The notes: generated by a model not told the origin, from the sequence alone. DNA of 11,634 nt from ARS1285 sp039796495 (GCA_039796495.1 JBDKJQ010000057.1:1-11634), one strand, 5' to 3'; counted from the stretch's first letter, positions 1-5,807 are shown. Translations and numbers: made by a program.

Positions 1-1627
1 AGATAAACCAGTTATCTCTTAAGTGTTTAACCACTGGCTGTAATTGTTCTTGCTGTCCTTGTCCTTCCGTCGGTGCTACAAACATTTTTATCTTTTGCTC
101 TTTTACTGAGCCTTCAAATGAAGTTCGTAAGGTCAGTTCTTTTTCACCTTCAACATTGTCGTTAACATTCAGCACAAGCACAACATCTCGTGACTGGTCT
201 GGTGCAAGTGTAATTGTTTTCGGATCAAGAGAAGCAACTTCTGCCCATGCATCAGCTCCTGATACTGCTAAGATATAGGTTGTTTCTGAATCTCCTGTAT
301 TTCTTATATGTGCATTAACTATTACCTGCTTCCCAGCAATTGCTTGCGGAGTCTGGGTATCAAGCTCTGCAGTCACTGCAACACTCTTAGATTCTTCAAC
401 TGTTTTGCAATTTCCTTCTACCCTGAGTGATTCTGTAAAGGTTTTATCAGAGGTTATCCCATAATCATCGTCGTCCTCGTCATACTCATAATATGTCGTG
501 AATTCTAATACATATGATTTTTCATCGGTATTGCTTGGAATGTCAAACTCAAAGTCAACCAATTCTGAATCTCCCTGATCTAAATCTTCCCGCACTATTT
601 CCTCAATGTTTAGCCCAAGGTCTTTGTTATATAGAGTAACTTTAACCTGATCTTCATAATCCTCATCGCCGATATTTGAAACTTCTCCAGTTATCTGCAC
701 TCGATCGCCGCATTGCGCTGGTGAAGGAGATACTTTTATATTGTTGAAAATAACCTGCTTTTCTTCATCTTCTTCTCTTTCGCCTGAGACTGTTTGATAT
801 CGCTCATTGTCCAAGTCTGAAGCGTGTGCAGAGCATAATTCGTTTTCTCCCACATCATCGCTATATGCCTTTATGACTAATCGGTAATTTCCTGACTCAA
901 AGTCAGCAGGAACTTTAAATTTGAATGTTGCAGTGTCCTCATCTCCATCACCGATATTTCCTAAGTCTACTTCATCATCATCAAGATCATCCATGTCTTT
1001 TATAATATTTTTACCTTCTCCATCAAATAACCCGAGTTCAACAAATACATCATTAATCTTCTCGCTGCCTTCATTTGAAATTTCAACATCTATTGATATT
1101 TCGTCTAATGCTGACCATGCGTCTTCATCGCCATCGCTATTGTCTATCTCTACATTTGATATTTCTAAGTCAGTTCCTTTTTCACCTGCGCTGCAGAATG
1201 AGCTGGTGAAGCTTACTGGAATAGTAGTTGTATCAGCAGAAGCATTTGTGTTTGTTATTACAATGTTTCCTGAATATGTTTTTCCTACATTAATCTCATT
1301 GTAGTCTATATTAGAAGCAGCTATTGTTATAACTTCACTTGTAGTTATATCATTAATTTTGAAGTTATTTCCATCAGGAGCCACATGAGTACCAGAAGCA
1401 CTCAACATAATCTGAAATCCGTTTTCCATTAATATTGTTGGCAAAGAAATTGTGTAAGAACAAGGTGCACTTGCACACGTTGAAGGAGGAGATACTGTAA
1501 AAGTAAGTTGTGAAGTCGGCTCACTAAACTTTAAAGAAGTTGGTGTTACTGCAACTGCAAATACTGACATAATGCTCATCACAGCAATCAATGCTGTTAA
1601 TGCACTCAACATAATTTTTGTTTTCAT
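1..1627 (-). CDS. S-layer-like secreted protein, 5' part (runs off the window)
   Basis: The frame stays open for 542 codons from the ATG at 1627 to the window edge, so the C-terminus is missing. The N-terminus is a typical Sec signal: MKTK, then a hydrophobic stretch to about residue 26 ending VFAVA. The rest is rich in Asp, Glu, Ser and Thr with alternating beta-strand character. It appears to hold several Ig/CARDB-like modules (about residues 150-270, 290-400 and 410-530), each opening with a phrase such as LEISNVEIDN or VIFNNIKVSPSP. Cys pairs near 51/56 and single Cys residues later could form disulfides outside the cell. Similar acidic, modular proteins in small-genome archaea are annotated as putative S-layer proteins, and that is the best guess here. 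A secreted adhesin is the alternative. I cannot see a C-terminal anchor because it lies beyond the window. Confidence 0.6.
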   Translation of the reverse strand, partial: MKTKIMLSALTALIAVMSIMSVFAVAVTPTSLKFSEPTSQLTFTVSPPSTCASAPCSYTISLPTILMENGFQIMLSASGTHVAPDGNNFKINDITTSEVITIAASNIDYNEINVGKTYSGNIVITNTNASADTTTIPVSFTSSFCSAGEKGTDLEISNVEIDNSDGDEDAWSALDEISIDVEISNEGSEKINDVFVELGLFDGEGKNIIKDMDDLDDDEVDLGNIGDGDEDTATFKFKVPADFESGNYRLVIKAYSDDVGENELCSAHASDLDNERYQTVSGEREEDEEKQVIFNNIKVSPSPAQCGDRVQITGEVSNIGDEDYEDQVKVTLYNKDLGLNIEEIVREDLDQGDSELVDFEFDIPSNTDEKSYVLEFTTYYEYDEDDDDYGITSDKTFTESLRVEGNCKTVEESKSVAVTAELDTQTPQAIAGKQVIVNAHIRNTGDSETTYILAVSGADAWAEVASLDPKTITLAPDQSRDVVLVLNVNDNVEGEKELTLRTSFEGSVKEQKIKMFVAPTEGQGQQEQLQPVVKHLRDNWFI

Positions 1628-1655
1628 TTTGTTATAATTTTTGAGTTATAACACC

Positions 1656-1663
1656 TTTTTAAA
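1656..1663 (-). promoter_or_regulatory. TATA box for the S-layer-like gene
   Basis: On the minus strand this reads TTTAAAAA, about 32 bp before the ATG. Using the usual archaeal spacing of about 26 bp, transcription would start near 1633 and leave a leader of roughly 6 nt. The AT-rich stretch from here to the sepF stop at 1845 shows no convincing gene. Confidence 0.45.
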
Positions 1664-1844
1664 CTTTATTGTTTTTGAGCATATATGTTTTTTCAGCATT
1701 TTTTAGACATTTTTTTTATTTTTTCCGACGGAGAATGAGAATTTTCCCTGTTATAAACATAATTATGCTGCAGCATATGCATCACACACAGCTCACAAAA
1801 AATTTTATTTTTCACCGCTATAAATCACATCAAAAAGAGAGAAA

Positions 1845-2228
1845 TTATTCTTCAAACAATCGATCTTTTGTAACTGGCTTTCTCTCGGGAGCCTTGTATA
1901 TATCAGCAAATTGCGGTGTCACTATTATTATGTTCTCACCAAATCCTGCAATGCTTCCTTCTAAGGCGTCTGCAGTTTTTTTTATCTTGGAAATAGCACG
2001 CTTGAGTTCTATCAAGTCTTTAGAACGCAATGGCTTGATATCAACAATACCTATTGTATACCCTTCCCGCAATGCATTCAGGATAGTATTAACATCTTCA
2101 TAGGTCTTAAGAATAAACGGACGCACCAGAACTTTTGACTTCTTCACTTCTTTTCCCAAGTCTATCTCAATATATTCCGGATCCCCTCCATTTGAAGATA
2201 ACGCTCTTTTTATTCTCTCGAAAATCAT
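1845..2228 (-). CDS. sepF: SepF, FtsZ membrane anchor
   Basis: SepF tethers FtsZ to the membrane in archaea that divide with FtsZ. An upstream ATG at 2276 would give 143 residues. I choose the internal ATG at 2228 (127 residues) for two reasons. A TTTATAAA box sits 25-26 bp upstream of it and would otherwise lie inside the coding region. The new N-terminus MIFERIKRAL is also a short amphipathic helix, as expected for the SepF membrane-targeting sequence. Residues 30-112 form the core fold: VLVRPFILKTYEDVNTILN, a YTIGIVDIKPL strand, and GSIAGFGENIIIVTP, which matches the conserved Gly-rich turn before the last strands. ftsZ lies about 5 kb away on the same strand. The neighbours are prefoldin beta and the S-layer-like gene. 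Confidence 0.8.
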   Translation of the reverse strand: MIFERIKRALSSNGGDPEYIEIDLGKEVKKSKVLVRPFILKTYEDVNTILNALREGYTIGIVDIKPLRSKDLIELKRAISKIKKTADALEGSIAGFGENIIIVTPQFADIYKAPERKPVTKDRLFEE

Positions 2229-2249
2229 AGAGGAAAATAATCTGAGAAG

Positions 2250-2257
2250 TTTATAAA
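2250..2257 (-). promoter_or_regulatory. TATA box deciding the sepF start
   Basis: TTTATAAA centred 25-26 bp before the ATG at 2228, predicting transcription from the start codon itself. It lies within the longer possible reading frame, which argues against the upstream ATG at 2276. Confidence 0.65.
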
Positions 2258-2375
2258 TATTTCTATAATCAACCATGAGATATTTTATTGATAACGTTGA
2301 AGAAATTAGTATCAGAAAATGATTGTTTTACGTATTTTTTGGAATTTTGTGCTCTCTTTTTTAGAGATCTGGGGA

Positions 2376-2705
2376 CTATTTTAATTTTTTTAGCACTGCT
2401 TTTTTTAATTCATCTGCTTGTTTTTTATAATGAGCCTCTTGTGTTTCGATTGATTTTATTCTTAATAAGATAATGTCTTTTCTTTTCTTTAAGTCTTCCT
2501 CAATCTTTTTTTTATCTGATTTTACCATAATGTTTCCAACAACTTTAAAGACCTCGTCCTCTGTTTTTGAAATTTCGGTGAGTGCGTTTTCTGTCTCAGT
2601 CAATTCTATTTGAAATGCCTGTTTTTGCATAAGCAGATTATTCACATTTTGTTCAAACATATGCAGTTCTTTTATTCTTTCCTGTGTCTGGTCGTCAAAT
2701 TCCAT
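2376..2705 (-). CDS. pfdB: Prefoldin subunit beta
   Basis: At 109 residues this is close to the usual archaeal beta-prefoldin size. Prefoldin is a hexameric holdase (two alpha and four beta subunits) that passes unfolded proteins to the thermosome. The sequence shows the expected pattern: a long N-terminal coiled-coil helix (about 1-45), a central beta-hairpin region containing EDEVFKVVGNIMVKSDKK, where the phrase VFKVVGNIMV is typical of beta subunits, and a second helix (about 65-109) rich in Lys and Glu. It follows eL43 and rpo12, an arrangement common in archaea, where a Pcc1 gene often sits between rpo12 and pfdB; none fits in the 66-nt gap here. Confidence 0.9.
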   Translation of the reverse strand: MEFDDQTQERIKELHMFEQNVNNLLMQKQAFQIELTETENALTEISKTEDEVFKVVGNIMVKSDKKKIEEDLKKRKDIILLRIKSIETQEAHYKKQADELKKAVLKKLK

Positions 2706-2725
2706 ACTTATTTTTATAAGATTCT

Positions 2726-2735
2726 CTTAATATAG
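2726..2735 (-). promoter_or_regulatory. TATA box for prefoldin beta
   Basis: CTATATTAAG on the minus strand, centred about 26 bp before the ATG at 2705. This predicts a leaderless mRNA. A second AT-rich stretch at 2712-2720 is too close to the start to be the promoter. Confidence 0.5.
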
Positions 2736-2771
2736 TTTCCTGTTATCTATTTTTATAAATTTAAAAAGAAA

Positions 2772-2909
2772 TTAAACAGCTTTTATCTTAACAACATGTT
2801 TTCGTGGCTTGTAGAAAATTTTTGATCTGCAATGAGGACAAAGGAAGCGCTGAGCTAATGCCGTGCTGGAAACTTTTTTTCCGCATTTGAAACATTTATA
2901 GGTTGCCAT
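2772..2909 (-). CDS. rpo12: RNA polymerase subunit Rpo12 (RpoP)
   Basis: A 45-residue protein beginning MATYKCFKCGKKV. It is the archaeal counterpart of eukaryotic Rpb12, a small zinc-ribbon subunit at the Rpo3/Rpo10/Rpo11 assembly platform of RNA polymerase. The zinc ligands are visible as C6-x2-C9 and C24-x2-C27, the second pair within RFLCPHCRSK. The family usually has CPxCG at the second knuckle; here it is CPHCR, a mild deviation. The C-terminus IFYKPRKHVVKIKAV keeps the basic tail typical of the family. The gene sits between eL43 and prefoldin beta, a conserved archaeal order. Confidence 0.9.
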   Translation of the reverse strand: MATYKCFKCGKKVSSTALAQRFLCPHCRSKIFYKPRKHVVKIKAV

Positions 2910-2929
2910 TTTATTATAAAAATTATTAG

Positions 2930-2938
2930 GTATTTAAG
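2930..2938 (-). promoter_or_regulatory. TATA box for rpo12
   Basis: CTTAAATAC on the minus strand, centred 25-26 bp before the rpo12 ATG, so transcription probably starts at the start codon. Confidence 0.5.
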
Positions 2939-2973
2939 GTTATTTATTTGAGGTGGTTTCGCTATTCATATTA

Positions 2974-3213
2974 TTATTGCGATTTCTCGGAAATCGTTTC
3001 TTTCCTTAAGAAATAGACATGACCTGCGAATTTTTTTCCGCACTTATTACATTGCCAAATCCCTTTTGCCAATCGCCGTGCAACGCCATCGCAAAACATG
3101 CATTGCTGCTTTTTTCTTTGCAGTGATTCTATCTCTGCGATTTTTGTTCTGACCCGTCGGCCATAGCGCGTACCAAATCGTCCTGCTGCTTTAACTTTTT
3201 TTGTTTTCGGCAT
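2974..3213 (-). CDS. rpl37ae: Large-subunit ribosomal protein eL43 (L37Ae)
   Basis: A 79-residue zinc-ribbon ribosomal protein. The N-terminus holds the family signature AAGRFGTRYGRRVRTKI, which contacts 23S rRNA. Four Cys (C38, C41, C55, C58) bind zinc, and the second knuckle GIWQCNKCGKKFAG is nearly invariant in the family. It precedes rpo12, as in many archaea. The promoter is less clear than for its neighbours: the AT-rich stretch around 3239-3252 could serve with a leader of a few nucleotides. The insertion sequence lies about 100 bp upstream and leaves this gene's proximal promoter intact. Confidence 0.93.
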   Translation of the reverse strand: MPKTKKVKAAGRFGTRYGRRVRTKIAEIESLQRKKQQCMFCDGVARRLAKGIWQCNKCGKKFAGHVYFLRKETISEKSQ

Positions 3214-3311
3214 AGTGCATCTAATATCTGTTTATTTAGTTTATTTTTAAATGTTCGCTCTGAGTATTTAAACTCATTCAAAATTAAAAATTTTGAAGAT
3301 TTTAAATTTTC

Positions 3312-3320
3312 CTGTTTCTG
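3312..3320. repeat. Left copy of target-site duplication
   Basis: CTGTTTCTG directly abuts the left terminal inverted repeat and matches 4238-4246 exactly. Confidence 0.85.
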
Positions 3321-3332
3321 GAGCGTGTCTAA
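3321..3332 (+). repeat. Left terminal inverted repeat
   Basis: GAGCGTGTCTAA, a perfect 12-bp complement of the right end. After a 4-nt offset the similarity continues with TAATT on both ends. Confidence 0.88.
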
Positions 3333-3341
3333 AAAATAATT

Positions 3342-3349
3342 CTTAAATT
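3342..3349 (+). promoter_or_regulatory. Possible TATA box of the transposase gene
   Basis: CTTAAATT lies just inside the left inverted repeat. With normal archaeal spacing, transcription would start near 3371, after the left arm (3352-3360) of the hairpin that can mask the ribosome binding site. Confidence 0.4.
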
Positions 3350-3385
3350 GAGTTCACCTCAATTAGTAAACTAAAAGAGGTGAAC
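3346..3385 (+). promoter_or_regulatory. Transposase leader with two competing hairpins over the ribosome binding site
   Basis: GTTCACCTC (3352-3360) is a perfect 9-bp complement of GAGGTGAAC (3377-3385). The second arm contains the Shine-Dalgarno GAGGTGA (3377-3383), which is 4 nt before the ATG. A second, mutually exclusive hairpin pairs AATTGAG (3346-3352) with CTCAATT (3358-3364) around a TTCAC loop. RNA starting near 3371 would lack the masking arm, while RNA entering from outside the element would carry it. The pairings are seen in the sequence; the regulatory role is inferred. Confidence 0.55.
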
Positions 3386-3387
3386 AA

Positions 3388-4377
3388 ATGCTAACTAGAT
3401 GGGACACGAAAATAAACGATTTAAATTTTGCGCTTCACGAAGTGAAGCGGCTTACCAAGAAATTGGTAAGAAAAAAACAGGAGACGCGAGGAAGGCCTCC
3501 CAAACATGACCCCGTAGAATATGTTTGGCTTATTGTGCTGAAAGAGTTAAGTGATGCACTCAGCTTGCGAAAAGCTGAAGTAAGATTGAGTGAATTTACC
3601 GTCGGTGAGAGAGTAGATCATTCAGTCATAGCGTACTGGGAAAATAAACCAGAAGTTGCACGCTGCATGCAGATAATTATTTCTCGTGCAGGAAGAATGT
3701 TGGACAAACACTTAAGAAAAATTTTCAGCTTTGTTGATGCAACAAAGTTTACAACATGGAATGTGAAAGAAATACAGATTCATGTTGCAAATAGAATTGC
3801 GCAGGAAACCGTGTATCCGGTTGGCGTTAGCTTTCTGAAAAATAATGTTCGTGATCCCGTGAATGAAGCGCTTCCTCCCGGTTACGGAAGAGTGTATGCA
3901 GATGCAGGATACGATGACAACAAAACGATCGGCGTTTTGTTTGGCAAAGGATATTATCCTGTTGTCTGTCCAAACAAAAATCGCATACGCGGATTTTGGA
4001 GAAGAAAAGCACGAAAGCTGTATCGAATGCCTGTCAATCGACGAGGATACAGACATCGTGGCAGAGGAGAAAGTCTCTTTGGGAGTTTAACCAATGAATT
4101 TGGAGATAGATTTCATGCACGAAATGAACAAGCAATGCAAGCGAGAATTCTCTCGAGGATTATAAGTTACCAAATTAAATTATTAATACGATGTGATGAA
4201 AAAATAATTAGCCTCGGGCTAATTATTAGACACGCTCCTGTTTCTGTTTTATTCAGTTGGATATCTATTTATATGGGGTTGCCCGGATTTGAACCGGGGT
4301 CGCAAGGTCCCAAACCTCGAATACTAACCAGGCTATACTACAACCCCTCAAAAATTATAGCGTTGAATTGTTTATAA
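3388..4377 (+). CDS. DDE transposase, reading frame overruns the element
   Basis: This protein would cut and rejoin the element's ends. The catalytic triad is probably D117 (FSFVDATKF), D172 (VYADAGYDD) and E228 (YRHRGRGESLFGSL), the usual spacing and context for IS4/IS5 transposases. The N-terminal 40 residues are basic and may bind the terminal repeats. The start is firm: a strong Shine-Dalgarno lies 4 nt before the ATG. The end is odd. No stop occurs inside the element, so translation passes through the right inverted repeat and across the antisense of tRNA-Pro to 4377, adding about 46 host-encoded residues (329 in total). One base fewer in the A6 run at 4199-4204 would give TAA right after LLIRCDEK, a 272-residue protein ending where such transposases normally end. 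Confidence 0.85.
   Translation: MLTRWDTKINDLNFALHEVKRLTKKLVRKKQETRGRPPKHDPVEYVWLIVLKELSDALSLRKAEVRLSEFTVGERVDHSVIAYWENKPEVARCMQIIISRAGRMLDKHLRKIFSFVDATKFTTWNVKEIQIHVANRIAQETVYPVGVSFLKNNVRDPVNEALPPGYGRVYADAGYDDNKTIGVLFGKGYYPVVCPNKNRIRGFWRRKARKLYRMPVNRRGYRHRGRGESLFGSLTNEFGDRFHARNEQAMQARILSRIISYQIKLLIRCDEKIISLGLIIRHAPVSVLFSWISIYMGLPGFEPGSQGPKPRILTRLYYNPSKIIALNCL
4199..4227 (-). terminator. Inward-facing hairpin terminator at the IS right end
   Basis: AATAATTAGCC (4203-4213) and GGCTAATTATT (4217-4227) form a perfect 11-bp stem with a 3-nt loop. Read on the minus strand, the stem runs directly into a T tract (complement of A6 at 4199-4204), so it looks like an intrinsic terminator for RNA entering from the tRNA-Pro side. 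On the plus strand no T run follows. Archaeal termination depends mainly on the T tract, so its strength is uncertain. Confidence 0.5.
4226..4237 (-). repeat. Right terminal inverted repeat
   Basis: TTAGACACGCTC, the exact reverse complement of the left end. It overlaps the last bases of the hairpin stem. Confidence 0.88.
4238..4246. repeat. Right copy of target-site duplication
   Basis: CTGTTTCTG directly follows the right terminal repeat and equals 3312-3320. Confidence 0.85.
4274..4347 (-). tRNA. trnP: tRNA-Pro, anticodon UGG
   Basis: The minus strand folds into a full cloverleaf of 74 nt. The acceptor is GGGGTTG with CAACCCC and discriminator A73. The weak D stem is GTAT/GTAT with two G-U pairs and a GG in the loop. 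The anticodon stem is CGAGG/CCTTG (with one G-U pair) around loop TTTGGGA, giving anticodon TGG followed by G37, as in proline tRNAs. The variable loop has 4 nt (CGAC). The T arm is CCCGG-TTCAAAT-CCGGG. There is no intron and the CCA is not encoded. The acceptor's seven pairs are all Watson-Crick. UGG could read all four proline codons. The insertion sequence lies 27 bp beyond its 3' end. Confidence 0.95.
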
Positions 4378-4378
4378 A
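4371..4378 (-). promoter_or_regulatory. TATA box of tRNA-Pro
   Basis: TTTATAAA centred about 27 bp before the first base of the tRNA, with nothing comparable further upstream. Transcription would begin at or within a couple of bases of the mature 5' G. Confidence 0.65.
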
Positions 4379-4411
4379 TCTGATGGAGAATCTCATGCAT
4401 AGATTTCCTTA

Positions 4412-5167
4412 TTATTTCTTCTTCTCAGCGGGCTTTTTCGCTGCTGCAGCTGCGGGAGCTTTGCCTGCTGCTGGAGAGGCTGTTGCTGCTTTTTTATCTG
4501 CCGTAGCGGTGGCTGCTGCTGGCGCTGCCGTCGGAGCAGGAGTACCTGCTGCTTTGGCAGCTTCTTCAGCTGCTGCTTTGGCAGCTTCTTCAGCTGCTTT
4601 TGCTGCGGCAGCTTTCGCTTCCTGTGCAGTCTTAAGATCCTTAAAGAACTGATTTAGTTGATTTCTCTTTTCAGTTGTCGTTTCTGTTTTTTCTGCGCGA
4701 ATTTCTTTTTCGAAATTTCCCTGTTCCACTTCCTGAACTACTTCCAGTGGATTTTTATTTTCAACCAATAACCCAATAGATGCAGCAGTTCCTAACACGG
4801 ATTTCACTGCTTTCTTTACATCTTTTTCCAACATGTTGCCGTGTTTAATTTTTGCAATTTTTATAATATCCTCAATCGATGCATTTCCTATTTTGACTTC
4901 TGAAATTTTTGCAGAACCCTTTTCAACTGCAAGCTCACTTTTCAATAATTCTGATGTGGGAGGAGAAGAGGTTTTAACTGAAAATTCTTTTGTTTTTTCA
5001 TTGACATCTAATTCAACCGGCACCTTCATGCCCTTAAAATTTTTTGTTGCTTCATTAATTGAAGAAATAACTTTACCGATATTAATTCCCATCGGGCCCA
5101 GTTGCTGTGCGACTGCTGGACCTGGCTTCATGTTTCCGCCTTCAATTAAAAGTTTTATCAGCGCCAT
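4412..5167 (-). CDS. rpl11: Ribosomal protein uL11 with an Ala-rich C-terminal tail
   Basis: uL11 binds the GTPase-associated centre of 23S rRNA at the base of the P-stalk. Residues 1-70 are the N-terminal domain, including GGNMKPGPAVAQQLGPMGIN, the proline-rich loop that contacts translation factors. Residues 71-150 are the RNA-binding domain, with KTSSPPTSELLKSELAVEKGS and VKSVLGTAASIGLLVE. Archaeal uL11 is usually about 160 residues; this one has 251. The extra part is a linker followed by about 70 residues made mostly of Ala, Lys, Glu and Pro (181-251), first EAAKAA-like helix repeats, then a Pro/Ala/Thr stretch ending in KKPAEKKK. The start is supported by a TATA box at -26. spt5 lies 31 bp upstream. 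The usual archaeal partners uL1 and uL10 do not follow. Confidence 0.93.
   Translation of the reverse strand: MALIKLLIEGGNMKPGPAVAQQLGPMGINIGKVISSINEATKNFKGMKVPVELDVNEKTKEFSVKTSSPPTSELLKSELAVEKGSAKISEVKIGNASIEDIIKIAKIKHGNMLEKDVKKAVKSVLGTAASIGLLVENKNPLEVVQEVEQGNFEKEIRAEKTETTTEKRNQLNQFFKDLKTAQEAKAAAAKAAEEAAKAAAEEAAKAAGTPAPTAAPAAATATADKKAATASPAAGKAPAAAAAKKPAEKKK
4551..4598 (-). repeat. Two exact 24-bp tandem repeats inside the uL11 tail
   Basis: The unit at 4551-4574 is repeated without a mismatch at 4575-4598. It encodes an eight-residue block of the AAEEAAKA type. Exact identity at the DNA level points to recent replication slippage and a tail whose length may vary between strains. Confidence 0.85.
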
Positions 5168-5189
5168 TGTATTTTTATAAAGATCGATT

Positions 5190-5197
5190 ATTTAAAT
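5190..5197 (-). promoter_or_regulatory. TATA box for uL11
   Basis: ATTTAAAT centred 26-27 bp before the uL11 ATG and lying 1 bp beyond the spt5 stop codon. uL11 can therefore be transcribed alone despite its tight linkage to spt5. Confidence 0.6.
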
Positions 5198-5198
5198 G

Positions 5199-5807
5199 TT
5201 AGTAATCATCCGGAATGAGACTGCCTGAAGATTCTTCTTCAACGTGTATTTCAGGAGAGTCTCCCAAAGGAGTTTCTGATTCAAATGTCTCTGATGTTTC
5301 TTTTTCTTCTCCTGTTTCTTCCTTTTCTCTTCGAATAACTTTTACATTGTCTAATTTGACAGTCACCGGAATCGGGACCACTGCAGCTAATAAGGTTACC
5401 ACCACTTCCCCTTTTGCCTTGTCAACTCGAATAACTTTTGCCTTTTCTTTCTTGAACGGCTCGCCGATAATTTCAACAATATCTCCTTTCTCAATGTTGA
5501 TCTCTTCTAATACTGGTTCAATCATATTTTTTATTTCTTCGTAAGACACCGTTTTTCCGACGATTCCTTTGACGTAGGGCAAATTATATACAGCTTCTTC
5601 AGCATTATCCCGATCTTCTGATTCTAAAAAAATATATCCTCGCAGACCGTGCGGGCGCGCCAGTGAATAGACTGCCAATTGCTTTTTGTGGATCTTGTCT
5701 GAGATTAATTCTAACGCCCGATCTTCTTTATTGGTTGTGACTTTGATGATAAAAATTTTATGTTCGTCTTTCTTTTCCGGTTCTTTATTTTGAAAATCTT
5801 CTTCCAT
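5199..5807 (-). CDS. spt5: Transcription elongation factor Spt5 (NusG family)
   Basis: Spt5 clamps RNA polymerase with Spt4 and aids processive elongation. Residues 17-95 form the NGN domain: IFIIKVTTNKEDRALELI, the LARPHGLRGYIFLES strand, and VKGIVGKTV. Residues 105-157 form one KOW domain, opening with IEKGDIVEIIGEPFKKEKAKV. Archaeal Spt5 normally ends near 150 residues; here an acidic Glu/Ser/Thr-rich tail of about 45 residues follows, ending SGSLIPDDY. The ATG at 5807 is the only credible start because an in-frame TAG lies five codons upstream. No TATA box sits at -26. The nearest is at 5871-5878, which implies a leader of about 40 nt, unlike most genes around it. secE lies upstream and uL11 downstream, the standard archaeal order. 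Confidence 0.93.
   Translation of the reverse strand: MEEDFQNKEPEKKDEHKIFIIKVTTNKEDRALELISDKIHKKQLAVYSLARPHGLRGYIFLESEDRDNAEEAVYNLPYVKGIVGKTVSYEEIKNMIEPVLEEINIEKGDIVEIIGEPFKKEKAKVIRVDKAKGEVVVTLLAAVVPIPVTVKLDNVKVIRREKEETGEEKETSETFESETPLGDSPEIHVEEESSGSLIPDDY

Larger units (their letters stand above)
3321..4237 (+). mobile_element. 917-bp insertion sequence of the IS4/IS5 DDE superfamily
   Basis: The element is bounded by perfect 12-bp inverted repeats, GAGCGTGTCTAA at 3321-3332 and its reverse complement at 4226-4237. It is flanked by 9-bp direct repeats CTGTTTCTG (3312-3320 and 4238-4246). If the repeats are taken as 13 bp, the duplication becomes 7 bp. One transposase ORF fills the element. 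A 9-bp duplication fits several IS4/IS5-type groups, but I cannot assign a named element. The target is the spacer between eL43 and tRNA-Pro, 27 bp from the 3' end of the tRNA. Intact ends and an exact duplication suggest a recent insertion. Joining the flanks at one CTGTTTCTG copy gives the empty site. Confidence 0.9.

Noticed and set aside
1669..2103. Plus-strand frame of 144 codons
   Set aside because: It lies mostly antisense to sepF, has low-complexity composition and no promoter; sepF is clearly the real gene.
2229..2276. N-terminal 16-residue extension of SepF
   Set aside because: The TATA box at 2250-2257 lies within it and SepF should begin with the amphipathic helix.
3712..4056. 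Minus-strand frames within the transposase
   Set aside because: Antisense shadows of the catalytic region, with Cys/Ser-rich sequence and no recognisable fold.
4203..4227. Right-end hairpin as a plus-strand terminator for the transposase
   Set aside because: No T tract follows on the plus strand; the T run is only on the minus strand.
4551..4598. Tandem 24-bp repeats as a possible CRISPR
   Set aside because: There are no spacers, only two units, and they encode Ala-rich protein in frame.
4368..4652. Plus-strand Ala-rich frame
   Set aside because: It is the antisense of the uL11 tail, where GC-rich Ala codons read as Ala on both strands.
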